Under the pieces are notes generated by a model. The model was not told the DNA's origin. It did no database searches and was given only the letters and a program-made list of their open reading frames with translations. The position numbers were made by a program, and so were the translations under genes. 64,000 nt of DNA. It comes from Winogradskyella ouciana. Lineage in GTDB: Bacteria > Bacteroidota > Bacteroidia > Flavobacteriales > Flavobacteriaceae. Location of the stretch: contig NZ_WJYA01000002.1 of the NCBI RefSeq assembly GCF_009709615.1, positions 372,001 to 436,000 of the forward strand, read 5' to 3'. This document shows, one piece after another, positions 43,378 to 52,428 of the stretch (positions are counted from its first letter, which is position 1; each line of letters opens with the position of its first letter).

Positions 43378-44580
43378 ATGAAAAAAATCTCAAAATTTTT
43401 ATTACTTGCGGTGCTAGTAATTTTTGCATCGTGTCAAAAGGAATCAACTGAAGATCAAGCTTTAGAAGAGCGACAAGCTGAGTTACGTTTTGACAAAGAT
43501 GGAAACGTTGTGTCTGACGGTGAAGAAGACAAAGAATTAATTTTCAATGAAAACAGTGAAATTCTGAATGACAATACCCTAATGAATGTTGGTATGTCTA
43601 ACTTAAGCACTGGTGGCTCAGTGGCTCAGGTTTACAATGTCATTGATGCAGACAGAGCACCTAACAGTAACGATGGACAACCTATATCTAATATGTGGTG
43701 GTCTATTACCGGAACAGACTATGATAGTCCTTCGTCATATTACAGTGCTGTAAATGATGATAACATGGTTTTTACTGAGTATACAGACGGTTCCGCTCAT
43801 TTAGTAGGAACTACGGTTTCTGGTACATGTGTAGTGGATGTTGACGTTTGGTTTATAAACAAAAAGACATGGGCTGAATGGCAAGCCATCGGTGGTGGTC
43901 ACAAAAAAGAAGGTACTGCTGGTGATGCATCTAATTCTGAAGACATGAACTTCTATGTTATAGATGAAACTAGAAGTACATTAACTGCCAATGGTGGTGA
44001 TTGTGATTTAACTGGTACTTTTGGCTTAACTCAAAGACCTGACCCAAACGATCCTAGCACTCCAAATTTTGGTGCTCATGTAGGTCCTGGTGGAGCTAAC
44101 TACGATTCAAACATCGGAGCTCTAGGTTTAAGTACTTGGGGCTGGATAACGGATCTATCTACAGGTGAACTCCTTTACATTATGGATTTCAACTTCAGAT
44201 TAGAACTTGATGAAGAAGAGTGTAATGACTGTATTGGTGATGTTACTGACCTAACCTTAAACTGGGATTGGCACAATGATTACAGAGTAAGAGTATATCA
44301 ACGTTACGAAAACACATGGTGTGCTACTAAGATATTTGATAGTGTAGTTGGTGCAAATGAAAACTTTACTATCAACGGTGCTAACGCTGACGGTACTTTT
44401 GGTAAGTACGTTTACATTTATGTAGGTAACTGTTATTATACCAAGATTAAAACCAACTGCTGGTTGAATATTGGACCAGGTTACAGACGTGGAGTGATAG
44501 AAGTAGTAAGCGGACATAGTTCTCAAGGTGGAGAGTTATGTGAGTATGATCCTCCTCAGTACTGGTGCTGGTGGTGGTAG
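43378..44580 (+). CDS. hypothetical lipoprotein with Trp-rich C-terminus
   Basis: 400 residues from ATG 43378 (an upstream frame start at 43342 would add 12 residues ahead of the signal). Lipobox VIFASC, Cys19. An acidic linker is followed by a Gly/Asn/Thr-rich beta domain with SNMWWSITGTDYDSPSSYYSAV, and from about 285 a second domain with cysteines (ECNDCIGDV, WCATKIF, NCYYTKIKTNCWLNIGPGY). It ends YDPPQYWCWWW, an unusual cluster of four Trp and one Cys. TATATTTG at 43337-43344 may be its -7 box. I do not recognise the family; surface exposure is likely. Confidence 0.75.
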   Translation: MKKISKFLLLAVLVIFASCQKESTEDQALEERQAELRFDKDGNVVSDGEEDKELIFNENSEILNDNTLMNVGMSNLSTGGSVAQVYNVIDADRAPNSNDGQPISNMWWSITGTDYDSPSSYYSAVNDDNMVFTEYTDGSAHLVGTTVSGTCVVDVDVWFINKKTWAEWQAIGGGHKKEGTAGDASNSEDMNFYVIDETRSTLTANGGDCDLTGTFGLTQRPDPNDPSTPNFGAHVGPGGANYDSNIGALGLSTWGWITDLSTGELLYIMDFNFRLELDEEECNDCIGDVTDLTLNWDWHNDYRVRVYQRYENTWCATKIFDSVVGANENFTINGANADGTFGKYVYIYVGNCYYTKIKTNCWLNIGPGYRRGVIEVVSGHSSQGGELCEYDPPQYWCWWW

Positions 44581-44640
44581 AAATATCCCTAATAAATATC
44601 CCTAACACTAACATTAACATACGGTATTAATAATACTAAG

Positions 44641-44676
44641 AAAAGGAGACAATAATTAATTTGTCTCCTTTTTTTA
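44641..44676 (+). terminator. rho-independent terminator
   Basis: AAAAGGAGACAA (44641-44652) pairs with TTGTCTCCTTTT around a loop of AT-rich sequence, followed by T-run. It ends the Trp-tailed lipoprotein transcript. Confidence 0.85.
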
Positions 44677-44724
44677 TACTATCTATCTTAAGTTTTTACA
44701 ACGGAAAATGGCTGTCGAGAGAAA

Positions 44725-45732
44725 TTATTTAAGCAACGGATTGAACAACCTAAACAAAACATAAAACAAGTTCTTGTTGTTAAATAGTTTTGTCAAAATG
44801 GTATAGGTCACCCCTTTGTAATCTTTGCCAACAAAACTATCCATAGGATAAGCACCAGTAGTGGATAGCTCATTCATTACAAGCTTTACTCTGTCTATAG
44901 TTAGTGTAGATTTCATCATTCTTACCATCATAAAAAACACAAAAGACTGTTGTCTCGTTCTTAAGCGTTTAATACAATTTGGATTTGAATTGTTCTTTTC
45001 TAAATCTTCAATAATGGACTCAAATATTATAGCGGCATTTCTGTTATCATCTATAACTCTCAAATAATGTGTCGGCTCCTTGCTCTTCATGGCAGAATCT
45101 TTAACAATTAAATGCCTATGGGCATCTATCGGAAATTTGGCTATTCTATTTGCCTTTAAAAATAATTGTGGTGTTATAATAGCATCCTCCATCCATCTAT
45201 CTTCTATAAATCTGATCTTTGTTTCTTCAATAAATGATCTTTTAATAATATACCACCATACTTCATTTTGATATCGATTATTAGCTATATAATCTACACC
45301 ATTATATATCTTAGTGCTTTGTATATTCTTAGCTTGTGGGCTTTCACTAAAAAAATTTGGGTCAGTTGTTTGTTTGGACAAAAAAGTTAATATATCCAGT
45401 GAATTATTTATTGCTTCATTAAGAATAGACTGTAAAACATTTTTAGTCAAATAATCGTCTGGGTCTATAAAGTAAATATATTCTCCTTTTGCCAAAGACA
45501 TACCCATGTTTCTTGCACTACCCACTCCACCATTGGTTTTGGTGAATACATTAATATTAGAGTATTCTTTTTCAAATTTTAAAGCAACTTCTAAACTATT
45601 GTCTGTAGAGCCGTCATTAATTACTAAAATCTCATAACCTTCTGGTTTTAAGTTTTGTCTTAGTAAACTATCTATGCATTTACCAAGGAAATGTCCAGAA
45701 TTATAAAGTGGGATGATAATACTTAGCTTCAT
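44725..45732 (-). CDS. family 2 glycosyltransferase
   Basis: 335 residues with a GT-A domain: LSIIIPLYNSGHFLGKCIDSLLRQ, VINDGSTDNSLEVA (nucleotide binding), GGVGSARNMGMSLAKGEYIYFIDPDDY (DxD). The C-terminal 180 residues are helical, with YVLFRLFNPLLK at the end perhaps membrane-associated. It is a paralogue of the preceding gene on the strand (45740-46771), which stops 7 bp before this start. They probably act in sequence on one glycan; acceptor unknown. Confidence 0.88.
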   Translation of the reverse strand: MKLSIIIPLYNSGHFLGKCIDSLLRQNLKPEGYEILVINDGSTDNSLEVALKFEKEYSNINVFTKTNGGVGSARNMGMSLAKGEYIYFIDPDDYLTKNVLQSILNEAINNSLDILTFLSKQTTDPNFFSESPQAKNIQSTKIYNGVDYIANNRYQNEVWWYIIKRSFIEETKIRFIEDRWMEDAIITPQLFLKANRIAKFPIDAHRHLIVKDSAMKSKEPTHYLRVIDDNRNAAIIFESIIEDLEKNNSNPNCIKRLRTRQQSFVFFMMVRMMKSTLTIDRVKLVMNELSTTGAYPMDSFVGKDYKGVTYTILTKLFNNKNLFYVLFRLFNPLLK

Positions 45733-45739
45733 ATATACC

Positions 45740-46771
45740 TTAAAAGTTTAATAGTCTAAACCTGTAAAGCAACCTACATGGAAACAATATTGTGTAAAAT
45801 AAAAACTTGTTATTGAAAATATAGATTAGAGTATTATGTTTAAGAGAATTATAGCGTTCTCCTATGAAGTTTTTTATTGGATAGGCATCAATCGCTTTAA
45901 GTTTTTTAAGTATTTTATTTATTTCACTGATTGAAATTCCCGATTTAATTAATGTATAGAACATTACATATACATTAACATCGCGCCAATGCTCTACTTT
46001 ATGAACTACATCATCCAATTTTGGGTCATTTTTTTTGGCAATATCAGAAGCTAATAAATTATAACGATCAAAAATCTCCATATAATTATCAATCATTTTA
46101 GCTAGATGTTTCCTTTCATTGCTATTCATAATCGAGGTTGGCACTATTACATACCTATGAATATCTATGGGCAAATATAGCATGCGTTTAGCCATATGAA
46201 ATAACCTAAGGGTGAAAGGCCCATCACCTAATGGATTATTTTCATCAAAGCTCAATGCATGTTTTTTCATAAAATCTCTTTTTATGAAATACCACCACAC
46301 AGTGTTAGCATGGTATGCATTATTTGCCAAAAAATGATTACCACTTTCCACCTCTACGCTTAGCTTTTGATCATTCTTTGTGGATGCATGCAAATCTTTT
46401 CTAGGTGTAGAAATATAATCAAAACCCAAAACATCAACATCCTTTTCAATCGCTATATTAATAATTTTACCCAATGAATTATGAACGATATAGTCATCCG
46501 AATCTAGGTTGTATATATACTTCCCATTAGCTAATTGCAATAACTTGTTTCGAGTAGCGTATAGACCAATATTCTCATGTGTGTAAAGTCTTATGTTATC
46601 GTACTCCTCTGCATAGTGCTTAGCAATTTCATATGAGCTGTCCGTAGAACCATCATTGAGTACAATTATTTCATAATCCTCAGTAGGAATGTCTTGATTA
46701 ATCACACTGTCTAAACAGTTGCTGATGTGGTCCTCGACATTATACATTGGAATTAAAACGCTAAGTTTCAT
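45740..46771 (-). CDS. family 2 glycosyltransferase
   Basis: 343 residues. LSVLIPMYNVEDHISNCLDSVINQD, VLNDGSTDSSYEIAKHYAEEYDN, IGLYATRNKLLQLANGKYIYNLDSDDY (DxD) define a GT2 enzyme of the same subtype as its neighbour. Both share the WWYFIKRDF/WWYIIKRSF and IDxHRYVIV/IDAHRHLIV segments, showing a tandem duplication. The tail (FYTILFPCRLLYRF) is hydrophobic and basic. Likely cell-surface glycan synthesis. Confidence 0.88.
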   Translation of the reverse strand: MKLSVLIPMYNVEDHISNCLDSVINQDIPTEDYEIIVLNDGSTDSSYEIAKHYAEEYDNIRLYTHENIGLYATRNKLLQLANGKYIYNLDSDDYIVHNSLGKIINIAIEKDVDVLGFDYISTPRKDLHASTKNDQKLSVEVESGNHFLANNAYHANTVWWYFIKRDFMKKHALSFDENNPLGDGPFTLRLFHMAKRMLYLPIDIHRYVIVPTSIMNSNERKHLAKMIDNYMEIFDRYNLLASDIAKKNDPKLDDVVHKVEHWRDVNVYVMFYTLIKSGISISEINKILKKLKAIDAYPIKNFIGERYNSLKHNTLIYIFNNKFLFYTILFPCRLLYRFRLLNF

Positions 46772-46858
46772 GGTTAAAATTTAGGTAGGACGAAAGTATA
46801 AGTATTACACAACACCTCTAAATATTCTCGTTAATGTGTTGAAGATAAACTTTCAAAA

Positions 46859-47878
46859 TCAGAACGCACTTAACAAATTTAGTAACTTTTTGTGCATTTG
46901 GTCTGTGTAGTCTAAATGTGTAACCATTCGTAACTTATTACTTCCCATACCAATAATATGAATGTTTTTGTCTTTCAGTATATTTAAAAATTGTGTTTCG
47001 TCAATATCATCATTCAATTCAAAAATAACTATGTTGGTTTCAATAGGCTCTACTTTCTTAATCTGATTTAATTGTGAGAGCACCTCTCCTATTTCCTTAG
47101 CTTTTTTGTGATCTTCTGTTAATCGTTCAAAATGATTATCCAAGGCATAAAGTCCTGCTGCAGCCAAATACCCTACTTGCCGCATACCTCCACCGAGAAT
47201 TTTTCTTACTCTAATGGCACCTTTCATAATCTCTTTGTTACCCATTAACACAGAACCAATTGGGCAACCTAATCCTTTGCTCAGGCAAACTGAAATTGTA
47301 TCAAACAACTCTCCATATTGCTCAGGATTTTCATCTTTGGCAATTAAGGCGTTCCAAAGTCTTGCACCATCTAAATGATAGCCTAAATTATGTGTATCTG
47401 CCACTTTTCTCAACTTCTTAAGTTCTTCAAAATCCCAGCAGGCTCCACCTCCTTTATTTGTGGTATTTTCTACAGCAATTAAAGACGTTAATGGACTATG
47501 ATAAAAATCTGGTGGGTTTATGGAAGCTTCTGCTTGTTCTGCCGTAAACATTCCACGATGTCCATCCACCAGCTTACAAGAAATGCCACTATTAAATGAA
47601 GCTCCACCTCCTTCATAGTTATAAATATGTGCATACTTATCACAGATGACCTGTTCACCTGGATTGGTATGCAACTTTAGTGCCGCTTGATTAGCCATAC
47701 TACCCGTTGGAAAAAACAAAGCTTCATCCATACCGAACATATTGGCTAAGCGCTTTTCCAAAGCATTTACTGTTGGGTCTTCTTTATATACATCATCACC
47801 AACTTCTGCCGTTAGCATAGCTTCTAACATGCTTTTAGTTGGTTTTGTAACGGTATCGCTTCTTAAGTCTATTATCAT
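46859..47878 (-). CDS. ltaE: low-specificity L-threonine aldolase
   Basis: 339 residues, the usual length. IDLRSDTVTKPT at the N-terminus, MFGMDEALFFPTGSMANQAALKLH, HLDGARLWNA (PLP Asp) and the PLP lysine in SVCLSKGLGCPIGSVL are diagnostic. The enzyme splits L-threonine/allo-threonine into glycine and acetaldehyde. The gene starts 3 bp after the stop of the metzincin protease gene on the same strand, so they are probably co-transcribed. Confidence 0.93.
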   Translation of the reverse strand: MIIDLRSDTVTKPTKSMLEAMLTAEVGDDVYKEDPTVNALEKRLANMFGMDEALFFPTGSMANQAALKLHTNPGEQVICDKYAHIYNYEGGGASFNSGISCKLVDGHRGMFTAEQAEASINPPDFYHSPLTSLIAVENTTNKGGGACWDFEELKKLRKVADTHNLGYHLDGARLWNALIAKDENPEQYGELFDTISVCLSKGLGCPIGSVLMGNKEIMKGAIRVRKILGGGMRQVGYLAAAGLYALDNHFERLTEDHKKAKEIGEVLSQLNQIKKVEPIETNIVIFELNDDIDETQFLNILKDKNIHIIGMGSNKLRMVTHLDYTDQMHKKLLNLLSAF

Positions 47879-47881
47879 GTT

Positions 47882-50284
47882 CTAATTTGAATTATAATTA
47901 CAAATATCACTACCAATTGGCGAACCATCTGGTATTTTTGGTGATGCCTCAATCTTAAATTTTTCTGGATGCTCATAAAATTCTTTAATCAAGAAATTGT
48001 ATTGCATCTTCATTTCGTCTAGAGATAAATTTCCTTGGGCAATATTGCGTATAGCATTGTTTGCTATGGCTTTTGTCTGAAAATAGCTTTCATCATTCGT
48101 AGCTAAATTCATTAAATACTTTAAAACATTTACATTTATCTGCTGTTGAATTTCCACTAAATAAGCGTCTTCAAAGGTCTTTTCAAAAGTCTGTTTTATT
48201 ATATCATCAATTACAGCATCTAAACTCAATTGATTATTATCCAAACTCTTTTGTAGCACCAATCTATTGGCTCGCTGTGGATGTAACAAATATTTTAAGG
48301 TCATATCACTCGAAGTATTTGCAGCACTCAAAGGATCAAAAGCAACACCTGTTTTTCCTTTAAAGGATTCTCGAGAACGGTTATAACCAAATGCTCTAGG
48401 TGGAAATAGGTTCAATTTGTTCTTAGGAATTGCCAAAGTTTCAGCGTTTAAAGTTTTTAAAACCGCTTCTAAAGTTTCCTTTTGAATATCAACATCAATA
48501 AGTTCTACCGTGAATTGCCCATCTTCTTTTAAAGTATAGTTATAATCTAAACCTCCAATAACCTTAGTTGCCGCTTCCACCTGATAGCGATGATAAAAAT
48601 ATAAGGGTACAAATACATCCTCTAAAACGGAATATGGCTCATAACTCCTAATATTATCTTCCGAAAAATTTAAAATCGCTTTTTTACGCAATTCTAAAAC
48701 ATTATTTAGCTCATCTGCTGCAGATTTACCGTTATCCCATAAATGTGATAATGCATGTGCTCCACCAGAGGCTCTTGCATCAGAATCCGTTATAAATCGT
48801 AATCCTGAATCCTGTGCTTCTTTCAATATTTGATTTAATGCTTCTTCTTCATCTGCATTTTTATCAAATTCAGAATAACTGTAAGCCACGGTAACCTTAT
48901 CCCACTCACCTATTCCTGTAGCGTAAGCATTACTAAAATCAATATCTCCATTATTGAGCGAAATCTGAGGATGTGGGTAATCCATTACCGAAGCTCTATC
49001 GTTGGTACTTGCCGCAAAGTTGTGTGCAAACCCTATGGTGTGTCCTACTTCATGAGCGCTCAATTGACGTATTCTCGCCAAAGCCATGTCTAACATAGGT
49101 TGATAATTATCATCGCTTTCGGCAAAGGGTTTATTCATTAAGGCTTGTGCAATCATATAATCTTGACGAATCCGCAAACTTCCCAAACTTACATGGCCTT
49201 TTATTATTTCTCCTGTTCTTGGGTCAACAACACTCGCTCCATAGCTCCAACCTCGTGTACTTCTGTGCACCCATTGGATGACATTATAACGGCAATCCAT
49301 AGGATCTGCATCCTTAGGTAGCATTTTCACCTGAAATGCATCTTTAAAGCCAATAGCTTCGTAGGCTTCGTTCCACCAACGTGCACCATCCAACAATGCA
49401 GAGCGTACAGGTTCTGGCGTACCAGGATCGAGATAATAGATTATCGGCTCTTTTGCTTCACTGATTTCAGCATTTGGGTTTTTCTTTTCTAAACGATGCC
49501 TAATGATATACCGTTTTCTAATATCCTCTTGAATTGGCGCAGCATAATCCATAAAAGAGATGGATATTGCTCCGCTTCGAGGGTCAAATTCACGTGGCTC
49601 ATAATCGTTACCTGGTAATTTTATAAACGAGTGATGTTGGACTACAGTCACTAAAGACGACGTAGGTGTAACACTTCTTAAATTTTTACCTGTTGGTTGA
49701 CCCTTAAAGGTTAGCATAGCTTCAAACTCAACATTCTCAGGAAATGCCTTTGTACGCTCTAACGACAAAGCACTTTTTGAAGCATCAATTTTATAAGTAC
49801 CTTCTTTTCTTTGTTTTAATCTATAGGCTACTCCATGGGTATCTTCCATTAAAAATGGTGTGAAATCAACTATGAAATTTCCTTTGTCTTCCGAGAGGAT
49901 TTTAAACCCGAATAATACTGATTTGGCGAAGGCCTGTTCAATACTTTTACGCTCTAATTCATTATCCGTATTGGCTCTGAATTTTAAATTTGGTTGAATT
50001 AACAGCAATTTGTTACCTGCTTTTTGAAAATACACCAAACGCTCATTGCCCAACTGCCCTCTATCCAATCCAATATCATTACTACCAACACCTGATGCCA
50101 ATGAGTTCACATAAAGAAATTCCTCATTCAGTTTTTTAACCTTTAAAAATATTTTGTCTGTGCTTTCTTCGTAGTAAAAATCAAAAAAGCCTTCATAAAA
50201 CTTAAGGTCCTTTTTGTTTAAAATCTGTGCATTTAACTGTAAACATGCCAGTAAGAAGATTAAAGGAAGGTATAGTTTTTTCAT
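47882..50284 (-). CDS. secreted zinc-dependent metzincin-type metalloprotease (DUF5117/DUF5118)
   Basis: 800 residues with a signal peptide (1-19, LNAQ). The N-terminal DUF5118/5117 regions include NKKDLKFYEGFFDFYYEES and FLYVNSLASGVGSNDIGLDRGQ. The catalytic domain has HEVGHTIGFAH, the HExxHxxGxxH metzincin zinc motif, followed by VMDYPHP as the Met-turn. The family is common in Bacteroidota and thought to be periplasmic or surface-located; substrates unknown. It is upstream partner of ltaE. Confidence 0.88.
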   Translation of the reverse strand: MKKLYLPLIFLLACLQLNAQILNKKDLKFYEGFFDFYYEESTDKIFLKVKKLNEEFLYVNSLASGVGSNDIGLDRGQLGNERLVYFQKAGNKLLLIQPNLKFRANTDNELERKSIEQAFAKSVLFGFKILSEDKGNFIVDFTPFLMEDTHGVAYRLKQRKEGTYKIDASKSALSLERTKAFPENVEFEAMLTFKGQPTGKNLRSVTPTSSLVTVVQHHSFIKLPGNDYEPREFDPRSGAISISFMDYAAPIQEDIRKRYIIRHRLEKKNPNAEISEAKEPIIYYLDPGTPEPVRSALLDGARWWNEAYEAIGFKDAFQVKMLPKDADPMDCRYNVIQWVHRSTRGWSYGASVVDPRTGEIIKGHVSLGSLRIRQDYMIAQALMNKPFAESDDNYQPMLDMALARIRQLSAHEVGHTIGFAHNFAASTNDRASVMDYPHPQISLNNGDIDFSNAYATGIGEWDKVTVAYSYSEFDKNADEEEALNQILKEAQDSGLRFITDSDARASGGAHALSHLWDNGKSAADELNNVLELRKKAILNFSEDNIRSYEPYSVLEDVFVPLYFYHRYQVEAATKVIGGLDYNYTLKEDGQFTVELIDVDIQKETLEAVLKTLNAETLAIPKNKLNLFPPRAFGYNRSRESFKGKTGVAFDPLSAANTSSDMTLKYLLHPQRANRLVLQKSLDNNQLSLDAVIDDIIKQTFEKTFEDAYLVEIQQQINVNVLKYLMNLATNDESYFQTKAIANNAIRNIAQGNLSLDEMKMQYNFLIKEFYEHPEKFKIEASPKIPDGSPIGSDICNYNSN

Positions 50285-50387
50285 ATTAAGAATATTGAGT
50301 CATAAAACTACGGAATTTCTAAAAAACCGATTGAAAATTATGGCACTTTAACGAGGCATATTATATTTGCAGAAATTACGACTACTT

Positions 50388-51489
50388 ATGATTACATCAG
50401 ATCAAATAAAAGATCTTAATTCCCGTCTAGACGCACTTAGACAGTATCTTTGACTTAGATGCCAAACTTATAGAAATTGCCAACGAAGAAGAGCAAACTT
50501 TTGATCCTGATTTTTGGAACGATTCCCAAAAAGCACAGAAGATTATGCGATCTATCCGTGAAAAGAAAAGTTGGGTCGAGGATTTTAACACCGCAAAAGA
50601 GCTTTATGAAGACTTAGAGGTCATCTATGAATTTTATAAAGAAGGCGAAGCTGAACTTGAAAATGTAGAGATTCGTTACGGAAAAGCCTTAACTGCCATT
50701 GAGAAACTCGAATTTAAAAATATGCTCTCCGAAGAGGGAGACAGTTTAAGTGCTGTACTTCAAATTACTGCAGGTGCTGGTGGAACAGAGTCTTGTGATT
50801 GGGCAAGTATGCTTATGCGCATGTATTTAATGTATGCTGAAAAAAGTGGTTACAAAGTAAAAGAACTCAATTTACAGGAAGGCGATGTTGCAGGTATTAA
50901 AACCGTAACATTAGAAATTGAAGGTGATTATGCCTTTGGTTGGCTTAAAGGCGAAAATGGTGTACATCGTTTAGTACGTATCTCACCTTTTGATAGTAAT
51001 GCCAAGCGACATACCAGTTTTGCATCTGTATATGTATATCCATTGGTGGATGATTCCATTGAGATTGAAATTAACCCTTCTGATATTGAAATCACTACGG
51101 CTCGCTCTAGTGGTGCTGGTGGACAAAATGTCAACAAGGTTGAAACCAAAGTTCAATTATTACACAAACCAACTGGGATTCAAATTCAATGTTCTGAAAC
51201 GCGCTCTCAGCATGATAACCGTACCAGAGCTATGCAAATGCTTAAATCGCAGTTGTACGAAATTGAACTACAAAAACAAATGGCACAACGCGACGATATT
51301 GAGGCTAGTAAAATGAAGATTGAATGGGGAAGCCAAATTAGAAACTATGTGATGCACCCTTATAAACTGGTAAAAGATGTAAGATCAGCCCATGAAACAG
51401 GAAACGTCGATGCTGTTATGGATGGAGATATTGAACCGTTCTTAAAAGCTTACCTTATGATGATGGGGCAAAAAGATACGGCACAATAA
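50388..51489 (+). CDS. prfB: peptide chain release factor 2, with programmed +1 frameshift
   Basis: The protein starts at ATG 50388 ([21 protein letters not shown]), reaches an in-frame TGA at 50451-50453, and continues in the +1 frame from GAC 50452 ([15 protein letters not shown]), giving 366 residues by joining 50388-50450 and 50452-51489. The slip site CTT-TGA-C with TAT before it equals the classic prfB site, so RF2 controls its own synthesis at UGA. GAGGQ (GGQ peptide-release motif, in [16 protein letters not shown]) and the stop-recognition tripeptide SPF (VRISPFDSN) are present. arsC-like follows 19 bp on. Confidence 0.97.
50445..50454 (+). promoter_or_regulatory. prfB: prfB programmed frameshift site
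   Basis: TATCTTTGAC: the ribosome slips from CUU to UUU at the UGA codon when RF2 is scarce. The preceding hexamer is AGACAG, where enteric bacteria have the Shine-Dalgarno-like AGGGGG, so the SD stimulator is absent or very weak. Confidence 0.9.
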
Positions 51490-51508
51490 TTGGACAAAAC
51501 AAACAAAT

Positions 51509-51850
51509 ATGATTACAATATACCATAACCCAAGATGTAGTAAATCAAGAGAAGGTCTTGCACTTTTAGAAGAGTCTAGCAAAGAATTTGAAGTTGTGAG
51601 ATACCTTGAAAACAAATTTTCTGAAGCGGAATTGAAAGTTTTAATTTCAAAATTAGGAATAGAACCTATTGATTTAGTTCGTAAAAATGAAGCCGTTTGG
51701 AAAGCTGAATATAAAGGAAAAACGCTTACAGATAAACAAATCATAGAAGCAATGGTCGCTAATCCCAAATTAATTGAACGGCCAATTGTTATCAATAAAA
51801 ATAAAGCTGTGGTCGGAAGACCACCAGAGTCTATTTTAAATATCATATAA
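51509..51850 (+). CDS. arsC: ArsC family arsenate reductase-like protein
   Basis: 113 residues. ITIYHNPRCSKSREGLALLE contains catalytic Cys10 in the glutaredoxin/ArsC position; NPKLIERPIVI and VVGRPPESIL supply the Arg residues that bind the oxyanion in ArsC. It would reduce arsenate to arsenite with glutathione/glutaredoxin or similar thiols, although many such proteins are Spx/ArsC-like with unknown roles, and no ars transporter or regulator is present. Lies 19 bp after prfB and 1 bp before the next gene. Confidence 0.85.
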   Translation: MITIYHNPRCSKSREGLALLEESSKEFEVVRYLENKFSEAELKVLISKLGIEPIDLVRKNEAVWKAEYKGKTLTDKQIIEAMVANPKLIERPIVINKNKAVVGRPPESILNII

Positions 51851-51851
51851 A

Positions 51852-52310
51852 ATGAAAAAGATTGTATTAATCACCTTTGCACTATTTTTAGGTCTCAATA
51901 TCTTTGCACAACGTAGAGATCGTATGGGCAATCCAGTAGTTAACCGTGAACCTACAGAGAAAGATATTGAAAATTATAAACGTAAAATAGAAGAACGCAA
52001 AGAAGAGTTTATTGCTAATTTCCTAACAACGCTTGAAGCTGATGAATTCCAAAAGGAAATCATCAAACAATATCTGAACTCTTATTTTGATGCTAAACAA
52101 GAGGTCTTAAAAGTAAAATACGAGCGAAATTTTGATCGCGAGGAAGCTGTTAAAAAACTAGATAACTCACACTTTAAAGAGCTTGAAGAACTCATTTCCA
52201 AGGATGATATGGCCAAAATAAAGGAAATGATAAAAGGAAATTTTGACGAACAAGAGGTCAAAAAAGAAAAAAAGAAAAAACGTAAAAAAAGAAAGAAGGA
52301 TAAAGGATAA
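51852..52310 (+). CDS. secreted lysine-rich helical protein of unknown function
   Basis: 152 residues with a signal peptide (1-19, LNIFAQ). The mature part is almost all helix: DIENYKRKIEERKEEFIANFLTTL, AKQEVLKVKYERNF, and ends in a dense basic tail of Lys/Arg (about 20 of the last 25 residues). The pattern resembles small flavobacterial periplasmic proteins without assigned function; the tail suggests polyanion binding. It follows arsC-like by one base and is probably co-transcribed with prfB and arsC-like. Confidence 0.7.
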   Translation: MKKIVLITFALFLGLNIFAQRRDRMGNPVVNREPTEKDIENYKRKIEERKEEFIANFLTTLEADEFQKEIIKQYLNSYFDAKQEVLKVKYERNFDREEAVKKLDNSHFKELEELISKDDMAKIKEMIKGNFDEQEVKKEKKKKRKKRKKDKG

Positions 52311-52428
52311 TAGACCATTCTAATACCACTATAAACAATCCGTATTTTCCTTTAACAAAAGATTAACCTATCTCACCACAAGTAAAAGTATTTTTGCGCA
52401 TCAAAACGTAAAAACACCAATCACTTTT

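Noticed and set aside
51442..51846. 134-codon frame opposite arsC and the prfB end
   Set aside because: Covers two well-supported genes on the other strand and has no recognisable features.
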